Source: Dialister histaminiformans (GTDB lineage Bacteria; Bacillota; Negativicutes; Veillonellales; Dialisteraceae). From it: DNA of 64,000 nt. Below, in pieces: positions 26,585 to 35,914 of this stretch (its first letter is position 1; every line of letters begins with the position of its first letter). The translations under genes were made by a program, and so were the position numbers. Below the pieces are notes generated by a model. The model was not told the origin of the DNA. It saw only the letters and a program-made list of their open reading frames with translations, and ran no database searches. The DNA lies in NCBI RefSeq assembly GCF_900103425.1, contig NZ_FMXA01000008.1:22930-86929 (forward strand), given 5' to 3'.

Positions 26585-27930
26585 ATGTCAAAAAATGCAA
26601 ATACAAGTGCCCTTATTATCGGGTTTGCTATGTTTGCGGTGTTTTTCGGCGCTGGCAATCTGGTGTTTCCACCTCTGATTGGGCTTATGTCAGGAAGTTA
26701 CTGGGGGATTGCCATCCTTGGTCTGGCTATTTCTGCGATTTTGTTCCCTATAGCTACCATTATCGCGGTGGATAACATGGGAGGAACTATCCAGTCGATC
26801 TGCGCACCTGTTGCTGCATGGTTTACCAGGGGATACATGGTTATGTGGATTATATTTATCCTCACATGCGGGGTGCCGCGTCAGGCAGGTGTAGGGATTG
26901 AAAGCGGACTGCTCAGTGTATTCTCGTCACTTCAGGGTAATGATATGCTCAGGATTGCTCTTCTGGCAGGATATTTCCTTGTTGTATTGATTCTTACCTT
27001 GCGCCCTTCTAAGATTGTTGATATTGTAGGGAAATATCTCACACCATTTCTGCTTGTTTGCCTGGCTGTTATGATTGCTCTGGCAGTTCTTCAGCCTCTG
27101 GGAACCCCGGTGGCTCCGCAGGTGGATAATGTTTTCTCCTATTCCTTCCTACAGGGATATCAGACAGGGGATGTGGCCGTAGGTATTGCCATTGCTGGTA
27201 TGTTTATTGCATCCATTAAGGCCAGGGGATATACAGACCCGGCATTACGACACAAAATGACATTGAAGGCGGCCATTGTTGCTTTTCTGGGTCTTCTCAT
27301 CGTTTATGGCGGACTTCTCTATCTGGGAGCTACCGGTTCTGGTATGTTTGATGCGAAAATGGATCAGACCGCTCTTCTTAATGGCCTGGTTCATGCACTG
27401 ACAGGGACAGCAGGAAATATGATTCTTGGTATTGGTATTTTTCTGGCATGCCTTACCACGACAATCGGCGTTGGCTCTACCATTGCCAATCTGACCGTGG
27501 ATTTGTCCGGCGGAAAAATTCCTTTTAACTATATGATGGTGTTTGTATGCCTCTTTGGCATGGCAGAAGCATGTATTGGGGTTCAGGGAATTATTCGTTA
27601 CACCTTCTGGATTTTTATTGCCATTTATCCTGTGTCCATTGCACTCATGATTCTCGGGGTTTTTTGCAGGTATGTGCCAAATCATGGGGCGTGGAAGGGG
27701 GCAGTTGCCATGGCAACGATTATTGGGCTGTTTGAAGGGCTTATGCAGCTTAATGAAAGCGGTATTACGGATCTTCCGTTGATTCTCTTATTCAGGCATA
27801 TAATTGTATTCCGTTTGCATCCTCTGGTTTTGCATGGGTGATTCCTTCAGTGATTGGATTCATTATCGGAGCGGTTATCGTCAGAATGCAAGGGGGTAAT
27901 CCTTATCCGATGCTTTCTGAAGATAAATGA
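26585..27930 (+). pseudogene. brnQ: Branched-chain amino acid:cation symporter BrnQ, frameshifted near 3' end
   Basis: BrnQ imports leucine, isoleucine and valine with a cation. ATG 26585 is chosen because AAAGGAG lies eight bases upstream (ATG 26576 touches it). Residues show FAVFFGAGNLVFPPLIG, QAGVGIE and ten or more membrane helices. The reading frame runs off at about 27785 into an aberrant tail ending at 27841. The normal C-terminus (FASSGFAWVIPSVIGFIIGA ... MLSEDK) continues in another frame to 27930. One base has been lost near CCGTTGATTC. About 45 residues with the last membrane helix would be replaced, so the protein may be inactive, or this may be a sequencing error. Confidence 0.85.
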
Positions 27931-27953
27931 GATAATTTAAGGAGTTTAAAATT

Positions 27954-28802
27954 ATGGCATTGGTAATTGACAAGATAGTAGAAGATTCGCTGAATTGTAA
28001 GCAGGAAAGGCCGGCATCTCTGGAATCTCTGGTCTTTTCCATTGACGGATATCAGGTGTATGGGACGGCCTTGATACCAGGTGGAGAAAAGGAACAGGTG
28101 TATCCTTGTGTCATACTCTGTCATGGATTTCCAGGATTTGCCTCCACTTTTGATATAGCACAGAACCTGCGTCGCACCGGACTGGTAGTCATCAGTTTTT
28201 CCTATCGCGGAAACTGGGGAAGTCAGGGGAATTATACTTTTTCCGGGGCCATCGATGATGCTGTTCGTGTAGCTGAGTGGGCTCACGATGAAAAGAATGC
28301 AGTACGATATCACATAGACAGAAATAATATCTTTTTTGTCGGGCACAGCATGGGGGGATTTGTTTCTATCAACGCCACCCGCCGTCTTCCCTGGGTAAGA
28401 GGTACAGCAGTTATGTCCCCTTATGATTTGCCGTACTGGCCACAGCATGGATTGGCAGCACCGATGCGGGAACTGATTGATTCCAGTCTGTATGTGCTTC
28501 ATGTGGAATCACCGGAAGCACTCTATGAGGATGTGGAACACTGCTGCCGGCAAAAATATGGTATCTGGCAGGCGTTTGAAGATATAAAAGACCGCAACCT
28601 CTATTTTATCGGAGCCTCTGAAGATGATGTGGCTCCGGCAAAAACCATGATAGAGCCTTTGTGGACGCAGCTTGAGAACCATGAGACGGCAGCGATTCAG
28701 AATTATGATACATTACCTACCGAACATGCGTATGACAATGTGCGGCTTACCACAAGCCGCATGATTGCGCAATGGATAGACAAGGTTCTTGAACACAAAT
28801 GA
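27954..28802 (+). CDS. Alpha/beta hydrolase
   Basis: The 282-residue product has the alpha/beta-hydrolase fold landmarks: CHGFPGFAST (oxyanion region), the nucleophile elbow FVGHSMGGF, an acid in GASEDDVAP and a histidine in PTEHAYDN. No signal peptide is present, so it acts in the cytosol. The pattern fits esterases, thioesterases and peptidases; the substrate cannot be read from sequence. TTAAGGAG precedes the ATG. It starts 23 bases after the brnQ frame, so it is probably co-transcribed with it. Confidence 0.85.
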   Translation: MALVIDKIVEDSLNCKQERPASLESLVFSIDGYQVYGTALIPGGEKEQVYPCVILCHGFPGFASTFDIAQNLRRTGLVVISFSYRGNWGSQGNYTFSGAIDDAVRVAEWAHDEKNAVRYHIDRNNIFFVGHSMGGFVSINATRRLPWVRGTAVMSPYDLPYWPQHGLAAPMRELIDSSLYVLHVESPEALYEDVEHCCRQKYGIWQAFEDIKDRNLYFIGASEDDVAPAKTMIEPLWTQLENHETAAIQNYDTLPTEHAYDNVRLTTSRMIAQWIDKVLEHK

Positions 28803-28825
28803 GCTGGTATGGATTTGATGAACTC

Positions 28826-28866
28826 CTCTGGCAGGAATAGGTCCTCCTGTCAGGGGGCTTTTTCAT
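28826..28866 (+). terminator. Intrinsic terminator after the hydrolase gene
   Basis: CTCTGGCAGGA pairs with TCCTGTCAGGG (two G-U pairs), followed by a T run. Confidence 0.75.
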
Positions 28867-28955
28867 TGCAGGTAAGAAGAAAAATATTTTCCGGAAAATT
28901 CACGATAGCATATGAATATGGCGCTGGCATGGCAGGCAGCAAAAGGAAGATTTCG

Positions 28956-28964
28956 TGGTAAAAT
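28956..28964 (+). promoter_or_regulatory. Extended -10 element upstream of DUF1848 gene
   Basis: TGGTAAAAT (TGn plus TAAAAT) lies 57 bases before the start at 29021. No clear -35. Confidence 0.35.
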
Positions 28965-29020
28965 CAGAATGCAGTATGGAAGTATTTTTATAAGAGCTTA
29001 AGAGAGGGATATATCACGCT

Positions 29021-29953
29021 ATGATTATCAATACTGGGCAAAGAACAGATATCCCGGCATTTTATCCTGAATGGTTTGCCAATCGTCTTCGGGCAGGTTA
29101 TGTATGTGTACGTAATCCATATAATCCTCAGCAGGTGAGTCGTTACCGTCTGGACCCCGGGGTAGTGGATGTTATCGGATTCTGTACTAAGAATCCCAAA
29201 CCTTTCTTCCCATATCTGTCTCTTCTGGAACCTTATGGTCAGTACTGGTTTGTCACCATTACTCCGTATGGAAAGGATATAGAACCTTATGTTCCGCCTG
29301 CAGAGCAGGTTATGGAATCTTTTAAATTTCTGTCTTTACGAACAGGAATACATTCTATTGGCTGGAGATATGATCCGATTCTTTTAACGCAGGAATACAC
29401 AAAAGAGTGGCATATCCACGCTTTTGACAGCATGGCCGGGGTACTGGAGGGGTATACTGAAACGGTGGTTATATCCTTTGTGGATCTGTATCAGAAGGTT
29501 CGCAGAAATTTTCCTCAGCTGCAAGAAGTTTCCTGGGAAGACCGTGTGGACATGGGGAAAGCTATGGCAGAAATTGCCAGAAGACATGGAATGGAGATAA
29601 AAACATGTGCTGAAGGCAGACTTCTGGAACCATATGGTGTAAACTGCAATGGGTGCATGACTGTGGATGTATATGAGAAAGCCATTGGACAGCCACTGGA
29701 GGTTCCTGTTAGAAAACAAAGTCGCGCCTGGTGTTCATGCTATCTTTCCTGTGACATTGGTGCTTATGATACTTGCGGACATCTCTGCAGATACTGTTAT
29801 GCCAATAATGATGTCCGGATGGTGCAAAGACATCGAATGGACCATGATAAACATTCTCCTTTTCTTATCGGGGGATACAGGGACGGAGACATTATCCATC
29901 AGGTGCCACAGCAATCGTGGATTCGGAGAGAGCAAAATTTATTTGAAATCTGA
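29021..29953 (+). CDS. DUF1848 family protein
   Basis: The 310-residue product matches the DUF1848 pattern: MIINTGQRTDIPAFYPEWFANRL at the start and VDVIGFCTKNPKPF. It then has YGVNCNGCMTVDVYEK and a C-terminal cysteine cluster with CSCYLSCDIGAYDTCGHLC followed by RYCYAN. The cysteines suggest an iron-sulfur cluster like that of radical SAM enzymes, placed at the C-terminus instead of the N-terminus. Its reaction is not known. It is monocistronic, directly upstream of the riboflavin riboswitch, but nothing ties it to that pathway. Confidence 0.85.
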   Translation: MIINTGQRTDIPAFYPEWFANRLRAGYVCVRNPYNPQQVSRYRLDPGVVDVIGFCTKNPKPFFPYLSLLEPYGQYWFVTITPYGKDIEPYVPPAEQVMESFKFLSLRTGIHSIGWRYDPILLTQEYTKEWHIHAFDSMAGVLEGYTETVVISFVDLYQKVRRNFPQLQEVSWEDRVDMGKAMAEIARRHGMEIKTCAEGRLLEPYGVNCNGCMTVDVYEKAIGQPLEVPVRKQSRAWCSCYLSCDIGAYDTCGHLCRYCYANNDVRMVQRHRMDHDKHSPFLIGGYRDGDIIHQVPQQSWIRREQNLFEI

Positions 29954-29997
29954 GTTTTAAATGAGTTTTCAGTCTGGTAATTTGAATAATTTTGCTC

Positions 29998-30003
29998 TAT
30001 AAT
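29998..30003 (+). promoter_or_regulatory. Candidate -10 element of the riboflavin operon
   Basis: TATAAT at 29998-30003 is about 27 bases before the riboswitch P1 stem. The -35 is weak (CTGGTA, 18-base spacing). Confidence 0.45.
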
Positions 30004-30028
30004 GAGGGAGAAATAAAAATGGTTAATT

Positions 30029-30159
30029 TCTCTTCAGGGCAAGGTGAAAATCCTTACCGGTGGTGATAGCCCACGAGCGCAAGCAGATTTGGTGCAATTC
30101 CAAAGCCGACAGTAATAAAACAGTATTGGTTTTTGAGTCTGGATGAAAGACAGAGAAGA
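30029..30159 (+). ncRNA. FMN riboswitch (RFN element)
   Basis: The conserved RFN blocks are all present: TCTTCAGGGCAAGGTGAAA, the TTACCGGTGGTGATAGCCC block, ACGAGCGCAAGCAGATTTGG, TCCAAAGCCGACAGTA, and GAGTCTGGATG ... AGAGAAGA closing P1. FMN binding should favour the downstream terminator hairpin and shut off riboflavin synthesis. It lies directly before ribD. Confidence 0.97.
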
Positions 30160-30169
30160 CATGTAAGAT

Positions 30170-30208
30170 AGAGCCACGCCCTGAAAAGAAACAGGGGGTG
30201 GCTTTTTT
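30170..30208 (+). terminator. FMN riboswitch expression platform (terminator)
   Basis: AGCCACGCCCTG (from about 30171) pairs with CAGGGGGTGGCT except for one mismatch and is followed by six T. The right arm contains the AGGGGG ribosome site of ribD, so the hairpin could block both elongation and initiation. Confidence 0.85.
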
Positions 30209-31388
30209 GAGTGAAGAATTAGACAGGAAATATATGGCCCGTGCGTTACAGCTGGCCCTTCGCGGAGCTGGCCATACGAGACCCAATCCCATGGTAGGGG
30301 CTGTTCTGGTCAAGGATGGTCGTATTATCGGGGAAGGCTGGCACAAACAGTATGGTGGGCCTCACGCGGAAGTCAATGCATTTGCCCGCGCCACGGAAGA
30401 TCCGGAAGGGGCAACATTGTATGTAAGTCTTGAACCCTGTTCGCATTACGGGAAGACACCTCCCTGCGCGGATCTGATTATCCGGAAGAAGGTGGCCCGT
30501 GTAGTGGCGGCGCTGGAGGATCCAAATCCTCTGGTGTCCGGACGCGGTTTCCGCAAACTGCGCGCCAATGGCATCCGGGTAACTGTCGGAGTACTGGCGG
30601 AAGAAGCCCGGCATATTAACGATGTTTTTCTTACTTATGTTACCAGAAAGCGCCCCTTTGTATTGTATAAGGCCGCTATGAGTCTGGATGGGAAGATTGC
30701 CTGCCATACCGGGGAATCCCAGTGGATCAGTTCCGAAAAATCCAGAGAGGAAGTGCAGCGGCTTCGTGGAATCTTATCGGGGATTATGGTGGGAGCCGGA
30801 ACGGTGATTGCCGATAATCCGCGCCTTACCTGCCGTATGGAGGAATATGAGAATCCGGCCCGCATCATTGTGGATGGGAAGCTTCGCGTACCCTTGGAAT
30901 CCAGAATCTTTCATGAACCTGGAAGGAATATTATCCTTACCACTTCAGAGGCCTCTCCGGAAAAGAAGAAAGCTCTGGAAAATCTGGGAGTGGAATTGAT
31001 AGAAGCGGACAGTGAAGAGCCTGGAAAGGTGGATCTGAAGTCAGCCATGCTGGCCCTGGGAATCAAGGGGATTGACGGCATATTGCTGGAAGGCGGACCG
31101 ACTCTGGCCGCTTCGGCCCTGGAAGCGGGGATTATCGATGCCGTACGATTCTATATTGCACAGAAAATCATTGGAGGCAGGGAAGCGCCTTCTCCTTTTG
31201 CAGGAACCGGAGCCGCCCATATGAATGAGGTGGTGCCGTTAACTGACGCAGTGTATGGGACCAGCGGGGATGATCTGTGGATACAGGCCTATATACAGCG
31301 GGAAAAGAAAGAACCGGAGGCCGGAGAACAGAAGGTAGAGGAAGCTCAGACGGAGTCCCATGAGGAAACGAACGGGGGAAACAGCTGA
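30198..31388 (+). CDS. ribD: Bifunctional riboflavin deaminase/reductase RibD
   Basis: RibD carries out the second and third steps from GTP to riboflavin. The N-terminal deaminase domain has the zinc motif HAEVNA ... PCSHYGKTPPCADLI, and RPNPMVGAVLV before it. The C-terminal reductase domain starts near residue 150 (YKAAMSLDGKIACHTGESQWISS) and has ILLEGGPTLAASAL. The end is a Glu-rich tail of about 25 residues not found in most homologues. GTG 30198 or TTG 30207 may be the start; the ribosome site lies inside the riboswitch terminator. Its stop overlaps ribE by one base. Confidence 0.96.
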   Translation: MAFLSEELDRKYMARALQLALRGAGHTRPNPMVGAVLVKDGRIIGEGWHKQYGGPHAEVNAFARATEDPEGATLYVSLEPCSHYGKTPPCADLIIRKKVARVVAALEDPNPLVSGRGFRKLRANGIRVTVGVLAEEARHINDVFLTYVTRKRPFVLYKAAMSLDGKIACHTGESQWISSEKSREEVQRLRGILSGIMVGAGTVIADNPRLTCRMEEYENPARIIVDGKLRVPLESRIFHEPGRNIILTTSEASPEKKKALENLGVELIEADSEEPGKVDLKSAMLALGIKGIDGILLEGGPTLAASALEAGIIDAVRFYIAQKIIGGREAPSPFAGTGAAHMNEVVPLTDAVYGTSGDDLWIQAYIQREKKEPEAGEQKVEEAQTESHEETNGGNS

Positions 31389-32047
31389 TGTTTACTGGAA
31401 TTGTGGAAGAAATTGGAGTGCTCATCGGCCGAAAGGACAGAAGTAATAGCTGTACGCTCACTATTGGCTGTAAGAAAGTACTGGAAAATACAAAGATTGG
31501 GGACAGTATTGCAGTAAATGGAACCTGTCTTACTGTGACATCCATGACAGATCATTCCTTTGATGCGGATGTTACACCCGAAACCATGCGCAGAACTTCC
31601 TTTTCCATTGTCCGTGCCGGCTCTCCGGTCAATCTGGAAAGGGCACTTCGTGTAGGTGACCGGCTGGGAGGCCATATCGTTTCCGGGCATGTGGACTGTG
31701 TCGGAAAGATTATCTCTATGGAAAAAGAAGGCAATGCGATAAACATCACATTTTCCGTACCTGACAGATACATGCGCTATATCCTGGAGAAGGGGTCGGT
31801 GGCTGTGGACGGAGTAAGTTTGACCGTAGCCAGACGGATGGAAAAATCCTTTTCCGTAGCCCTGATTCCGCATACCGGAGATATGACCATTCTCCTGAAG
31901 AAACATAGCGGAAATCCGGTAAATATAGAATGTGACTGTATTGGAAAATATGTTGAGCAGTTAATGGGCAGGAATGACCGGGAAAGCGGTTTGACCATGG
32001 CGAAATTAAATGCCATAGGGATTACAGGAGGATATTATGGAAAATAA
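31388..32047 (+). CDS. ribE: Riboflavin synthase, alpha chain
   Basis: Riboflavin synthase dismutates two molecules of 6,7-dimethyl-8-ribityllumazine. The 219-residue product has the duplicated lumazine-binding fold. The first half starts [10 protein letters not shown] with [13 protein letters not shown]; the second has [14 protein letters not shown] and [10 protein letters not shown], then [11 protein letters not shown]. The last 11 bases overlap ribBA. It is the third enzyme function in the riboswitch-controlled operon. Confidence 0.97.
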   Translation: MFTGIVEEIGVLIGRKDRSNSCTLTIGCKKVLENTKIGDSIAVNGTCLTVTSMTDHSFDADVTPETMRRTSFSIVRAGSPVNLERALRVGDRLGGHIVSGHVDCVGKIISMEKEGNAINITFSVPDRYMRYILEKGSVAVDGVSLTVARRMEKSFSVALIPHTGDMTILLKKHSGNPVNIECDCIGKYVEQLMGRNDRESGLTMAKLNAIGITGGYYGK

Positions 32048-33248
32048 ATATAATTCCATTGAAGAAATTATTGAAGAACTGAAAAAAGGCCGATGTGTCA
32101 TTATGCAGGACGCAGAATCCCGTGAAAATGAAGGGGACTATATCTGCGCTGCGGAATTTGCTACACCGGAAAATCTGAATCGCATGGCGTCTGAGGCTAA
32201 GGGAGTTATCTGCATGCCTATGTCCGGAGAAGAAGCGGACCGTCTGTGCCTGGCACCTATGATCCGGCACAATACGGATAATCACCAGACCGCCTTTCTG
32301 GAATCCATTGATTTCGAAGATACAACTACCGGTGTTTCTGCTTTTGAACGTTCCATGACGGCAATGGCTGCAGTCCGTACGGATATTCGCCCGGATCAGT
32401 TCAGAAAACCAGGACATATGTTCCCTCTCCGGGCAAAGAAATGGGGAGTCCTTGAACGTCCTGGCCATACGGAAGCCACCGTGGATCTGTGCCGTCTGGC
32501 TGGGCTTCATCCTATGGGACTCTGCTGTGAAATCATGAATGAAGATGGCTCCATGGCACGAAAGGATGATCTGTTCCGTCTGGCTAAGGAAAAGGGAATG
32601 AAGATTGGCAACATTCAGGATCTCATTACCTACAGGAAAAAACATGAAAAATTAATGGAAAGAGTAGCGGAAGCCCGCCTTCCTACCCGATATGGCGTAT
32701 TTAAGATTATCGGATATATCAATAAGCTGAATGGGGAACATCATGTAGCCCTGGTTATGGGGGATGTTTCCGATGGAAAACCGGTTCTCTGCCGGATTCA
32801 CTCGGAATGTCTTACCGGGGATTGCTTTGGCTCCATTAAATGCGACTGCGGTCCTCAGCTGGATGCGGCTTTACGGAGAATTGCCCAGGAAGGCCGCGGA
32901 ATACTCCTTTATCTGCGTCAGGAAGGCCGGGGTATTGGGTTAATCAACAAGATTAAGGCCTATGCACTGCAGGATCAGGGATATGATACCGTGGAAGCTA
33001 ATTTAAAACTGGGATTTGCTCCTGACCTGCGTGATTATATGGTAGGAGCTCAGATGCTCTGGGATCTGGGAGTACAGGATATCCGCATCATGACCAACAA
33101 TCCGCAGAAGATACATGATGTGTCTGATTATCATATTCACATTGTGGAACGGGTTCCCATTGAAATCGAACCTAATGTGGAAGATGAACATTATCTGGAA
33201 GTTAAGCAGGAAAAGATGGGGCACCTTCTTCATCTGCATAAAAAATAA
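32037..33248 (+). CDS. ribBA: Bifunctional DHBP synthase / GTP cyclohydrolase II
   Basis: The N-terminal half (about residues 1-205) is 3,4-dihydroxy-2-butanone 4-phosphate synthase, with [29 protein letters not shown] and [24 protein letters not shown]. The C-terminal half is GTP cyclohydrolase II, with zinc-binding [15 protein letters not shown] and RQEGRGIGL. The two activities feed both branches of riboflavin synthesis. AGGAGGATATT precedes the ATG, inside the ribE end. Length 403 is usual for the fusion. Confidence 0.97.
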   Translation: MENKYNSIEEIIEELKKGRCVIMQDAESRENEGDYICAAEFATPENLNRMASEAKGVICMPMSGEEADRLCLAPMIRHNTDNHQTAFLESIDFEDTTTGVSAFERSMTAMAAVRTDIRPDQFRKPGHMFPLRAKKWGVLERPGHTEATVDLCRLAGLHPMGLCCEIMNEDGSMARKDDLFRLAKEKGMKIGNIQDLITYRKKHEKLMERVAEARLPTRYGVFKIIGYINKLNGEHHVALVMGDVSDGKPVLCRIHSECLTGDCFGSIKCDCGPQLDAALRRIAQEGRGILLYLRQEGRGIGLINKIKAYALQDQGYDTVEANLKLGFAPDLRDYMVGAQMLWDLGVQDIRIMTNNPQKIHDVSDYHIHIVERVPIEIEPNVEDEHYLEVKQEKMGHLLHLHKK

Positions 33249-33298
33249 TCAGCCAGCATTGGCAATTCACTGAACAGTAATAAAAAAGGAGAATGAAT

Positions 33299-33766
33299 AT
33301 GAATATTATTTCCGGTCTTTATAATGAAAAAGATATCCGTGTAGGTATTGTGGCTTCCCGTTTTAATGAGATTATCGTATCAAAACTGATTGACGGAGCC
33401 GCGGATGGACTTTCCCGCCATGGCGTAGATCTCGACACCGTAGATCTGGCATGGGTTCCCGGCGCTTTTGAAATTCCGCTGGCTGCGCAGAAGATGGCGG
33501 AAAGCGGAAGATATGATGCGGTCATCTGTCTGGGAGCGGTTATCCGGGGTGAAACCGATCATTACGAACATGTAGCCTCTGAAGTGACCAAGGGGGTAGC
33601 TCAGGTTTCCCTTAAGGCGGATATTCCGGTACTTTACGGCATCCTTACCACAGATACAGTGGAACAGGCACTTAACCGCGCAGGGCTTAAGGCAGGTAAT
33701 AAGGGATTTGAATGCGCAATGGACGCACTGGAACTGGCATCCCTGTATAAAAAGCTTTCCCGTTAA
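33299..33766 (+). CDS. ribH: 6,7-dimethyl-8-ribityllumazine synthase
   Basis: RibH condenses the two branch products to lumazine. The second ATG (33299) is chosen, since AAGGAG sits seven bases upstream; ATG 33293 is only one base from it. The 155-residue protein has [54 protein letters not shown] (substrate site and catalytic histidine) and [16 protein letters not shown]. It is the last gene of the riboflavin operon and is followed by a terminator. Confidence 0.96.
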   Translation: MNIISGLYNEKDIRVGIVASRFNEIIVSKLIDGAADGLSRHGVDLDTVDLAWVPGAFEIPLAAQKMAESGRYDAVICLGAVIRGETDHYEHVASEVTKGVAQVSLKADIPVLYGILTTDTVEQALNRAGLKAGNKGFECAMDALELASLYKKLSR

Positions 33767-33854
33767 TCAGGAAGCCGGATAAACGATCCGGCATGGGTAT
33801 AAACATGAACGGGGAGAAACCGTATACTGTAAAAGACAGGCATACAGTGGCCAT

Positions 33855-33889
33855 AAAAAGGCGGTGGACCGAAGGTTCACTGCTTTTTC
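33855..33889 (+). terminator. Intrinsic terminator after ribH
   Basis: AAGGCGGTGGA pairs with TTCACTGCTT (with G-U pairs) around CCGAAGG, followed by T. It is preceded by a GCCGGAT/ATCCGGC hairpin just after the ribH stop. Confidence 0.75.
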
Positions 33890-33927
33890 ATATGGCAGAA
33901 AATAAGAACGAGATATATCCCGGATGA

Positions 33928-33957
33928 TTCGCATGGTACTGTGAATTCTGATATAAT
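33928..33957 (+). promoter_or_regulatory. Candidate promoter of the acyltransferase gene
   Basis: TTCGCA (33928-33933) and TATAAT (33952-33957) with 18-base spacing, 50 bases before the start codon. Confidence 0.45.
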
Positions 33958-34007
33958 AACTAGGTATTTTTAATTAAAGTGGTTAATCCCGTAAATAGTG
34001 AGGTTGT

Positions 34008-35018
34008 ATGAGTACACATGAACGAATAGGATATATTGATATTGCCAAAGCTATTGGTATTATTTCAGTCATTATCGGACATATGTGGTGGTATCAGCCT
34101 GAAATGAACCTGATGTACAGTTTCCATATGCCATTATTTTTCCTGATTGGCGGATTTTTCATTAAGAGACGCAAACCTTTTAAAGAAATTGTTCATCAGA
34201 AGGCCGTACGACTTCTGAGCCCTTATATATTCACCTGCGCAGCCATCATGCTGGTGACGGTGCTGATGGATTTATTTTTCGCGAAAGGCGGAAATATTGC
34301 CGGTGATGTATGGGGATGGTTCCTGGCTTCTCTGTATGGAAGCGGATCCCTTACCAGCCCGGTATTCAATATTCATCCTATAGGACCTATCTGGTTCCTT
34401 CTGGCTATGTTTCAAGCACTGGTCATTTATAATTTCGTGTTCGGTACCCGCTGGGCATGGCCTGTATGTATTGCCCTGTTTGCCATTGGTTATGCGGGTG
34501 CACAGTGGGCATGGATTCCCCTCAGCATCTGGGGCGCATTTACCGCCATTCTGTTTATCCATATCGGCCATGAGACGAAAGACATCATCCTGTCCCATAT
34601 GAAGCTTCCTTACGCGATTGTGGCGCTGGGAATCTGGGCCGTCTGCTTTATGTACACCGGACTTAATTTTGAAATCGATGTACCGATGTCCATGGCACGC
34701 TGCTATTACAGCAATGTTCCGCTGAATATCCTCGGTGGGTTTGCAGGTACGTTCGTAATCCTTTATGTTTCTAAATGGATTGAGAAATGCGGAAAGATCG
34801 GAAGCTGGTTCGAGACTTATGGCAGAAACTCTCTGGTAGTGCTCTGCTTCCATACGCTGGAACTGGAAGCCATTCCCTGGGATGATCTGCTGCCTCTGGT
34901 GGGACTGACTCCTATGACCATTGATGAAACCATCTGCAAGCTGGTCTGGTCAATCTTCTGGGTGGTTGTAGCCATCCATTATAAGCCGCTGCACCGGATT
35001 TTCGGAGTGGTCGACTGA
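34008..35018 (+). CDS. Acyltransferase family 3 membrane protein
   Basis: The 336-residue product is an integral membrane protein of about ten helices. It starts RIGYIDIAKAIGIISVIIGHMWW and continues SFHMPLFFLIGGFFIKRR, the family's histidine-containing entry region, with GPIWFLLAMF and a C-terminal RNSLVVLCFHTLELEAIPWD. This family O-acetylates sugars of exopolysaccharide, lipopolysaccharide or peptidoglycan. The acceptor cannot be told here. It is a single-gene unit with its own promoter and terminator. Confidence 0.88.
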   Translation: MSTHERIGYIDIAKAIGIISVIIGHMWWYQPEMNLMYSFHMPLFFLIGGFFIKRRKPFKEIVHQKAVRLLSPYIFTCAAIMLVTVLMDLFFAKGGNIAGDVWGWFLASLYGSGSLTSPVFNIHPIGPIWFLLAMFQALVIYNFVFGTRWAWPVCIALFAIGYAGAQWAWIPLSIWGAFTAILFIHIGHETKDIILSHMKLPYAIVALGIWAVCFMYTGLNFEIDVPMSMARCYYSNVPLNILGGFAGTFVILYVSKWIEKCGKIGSWFETYGRNSLVVLCFHTLELEAIPWDDLLPLVGLTPMTIDETICKLVWSIFWVVVAIHYKPLHRIFGVVD

Positions 35019-35028
35019 TAACAGGTAT

Positions 35029-35076
35029 AAACATGTCTTTTCTGTAAATATACTGACAGAAAAGACATGTTTTATT
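35029..35076 (+). terminator. Intrinsic terminator after the acyltransferase gene
   Basis: AAACATGTCTTTTCTGT (35029-35045) is perfectly complementary to 35056-35072, followed by TTATTT. The long symmetric stem could work on both strands. Confidence 0.85.
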
Positions 35077-35269
35077 TAATTGCAGTTAACTTTCAGGCAG
35101 ATAAATCCATTCAGGCAAAGCCGGGACACCTGTTGTATAATAAGATGTATTACGTATAACTGGGCTCAGGTAAAACTGTATGTGCCGGAAACACTATCTT
35201 ACGTTTCCCGGTGTGATGTACAGATGGTTATGGGAGGCCGGATGACAGATAGATAAAGGAGTTGGAGTT

Positions 35270-35887
35270 ATGACAGGAAAAGAAGAGAAGTTTTTTGGGG
35301 TTCTCAGGGAATATACCGGGTACTGTGAGAAGGCAGGAGCCCTGCTCGACTCCGTAGTGTCGGGAGAAACGGATCCGGAAGAAGGATATGAATCACTTCG
35401 CCTGTTAAAACGGCAGAGCCGGGATGTACAGGGGCGTCTGATTGAGCGGCTGTATAAGGCTTATCGTGAACCGGCCTATGCCAATGAAGCCCGGAGTATG
35501 GTTGTCCGTATGGATGGGATTATTAACGGAGCCAAGGATATTGTAAATACGCTCATTGTATATCATAAGGAGGAAACCTGCCCTGAAGGCATTCACGTAA
35601 TGACCAAGCTTATCCGATGCGCTGTATCGGAAATGGTGAAGATTATAGGATATACAGATGATGTGGAAGCCAATCTGATGAAGATGGATGCCAGATGTCA
35701 GCGTATTTATAATATGGAAGAACGTGGGGATAATACGTACAGAACAACCCTTCAGAATCTGTTCTACGGAGATCATGATCCCATGTATGCTATACGCTGG
35801 CGGGAAATTCTGGGCGACCTGGAAAAGGTTCTGGATTCCTGTGCCGGTATGATTCCAAGGTTTCAGCGGATTATGGTGAAAGACTGA
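35270..35887 (+). CDS. DUF47 / PhoU-like domain protein
   Basis: The 205-residue all-helical protein has the DUF47 layout. RMDGIINGAKDIVNTLIVYH corresponds to the family's aspartate-rich metal motif in weak form. NMEERGDNTYRTTLQNLF then DPMYAIRWREILGDLEKVLDSC are the typical C-terminal sequences. DUF47 proteins normally partner a Pit phosphate transporter encoded next to them, but none is present here. The partner may be elsewhere or the protein may have another role. AAAGGAG precedes the ATG. It opens the run toward pdxK-fol-mfd. Confidence 0.8.
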   Translation: MTGKEEKFFGVLREYTGYCEKAGALLDSVVSGETDPEEGYESLRLLKRQSRDVQGRLIERLYKAYREPAYANEARSMVVRMDGIINGAKDIVNTLIVYHKEETCPEGIHVMTKLIRCAVSEMVKIIGYTDDVEANLMKMDARCQRIYNMEERGDNTYRTTLQNLFYGDHDPMYAIRWREILGDLEKVLDSCAGMIPRFQRIMVKD

Positions 35888-35914
35888 GTAAATTTCGTGG
35901 TATGGAGTTTTCGC

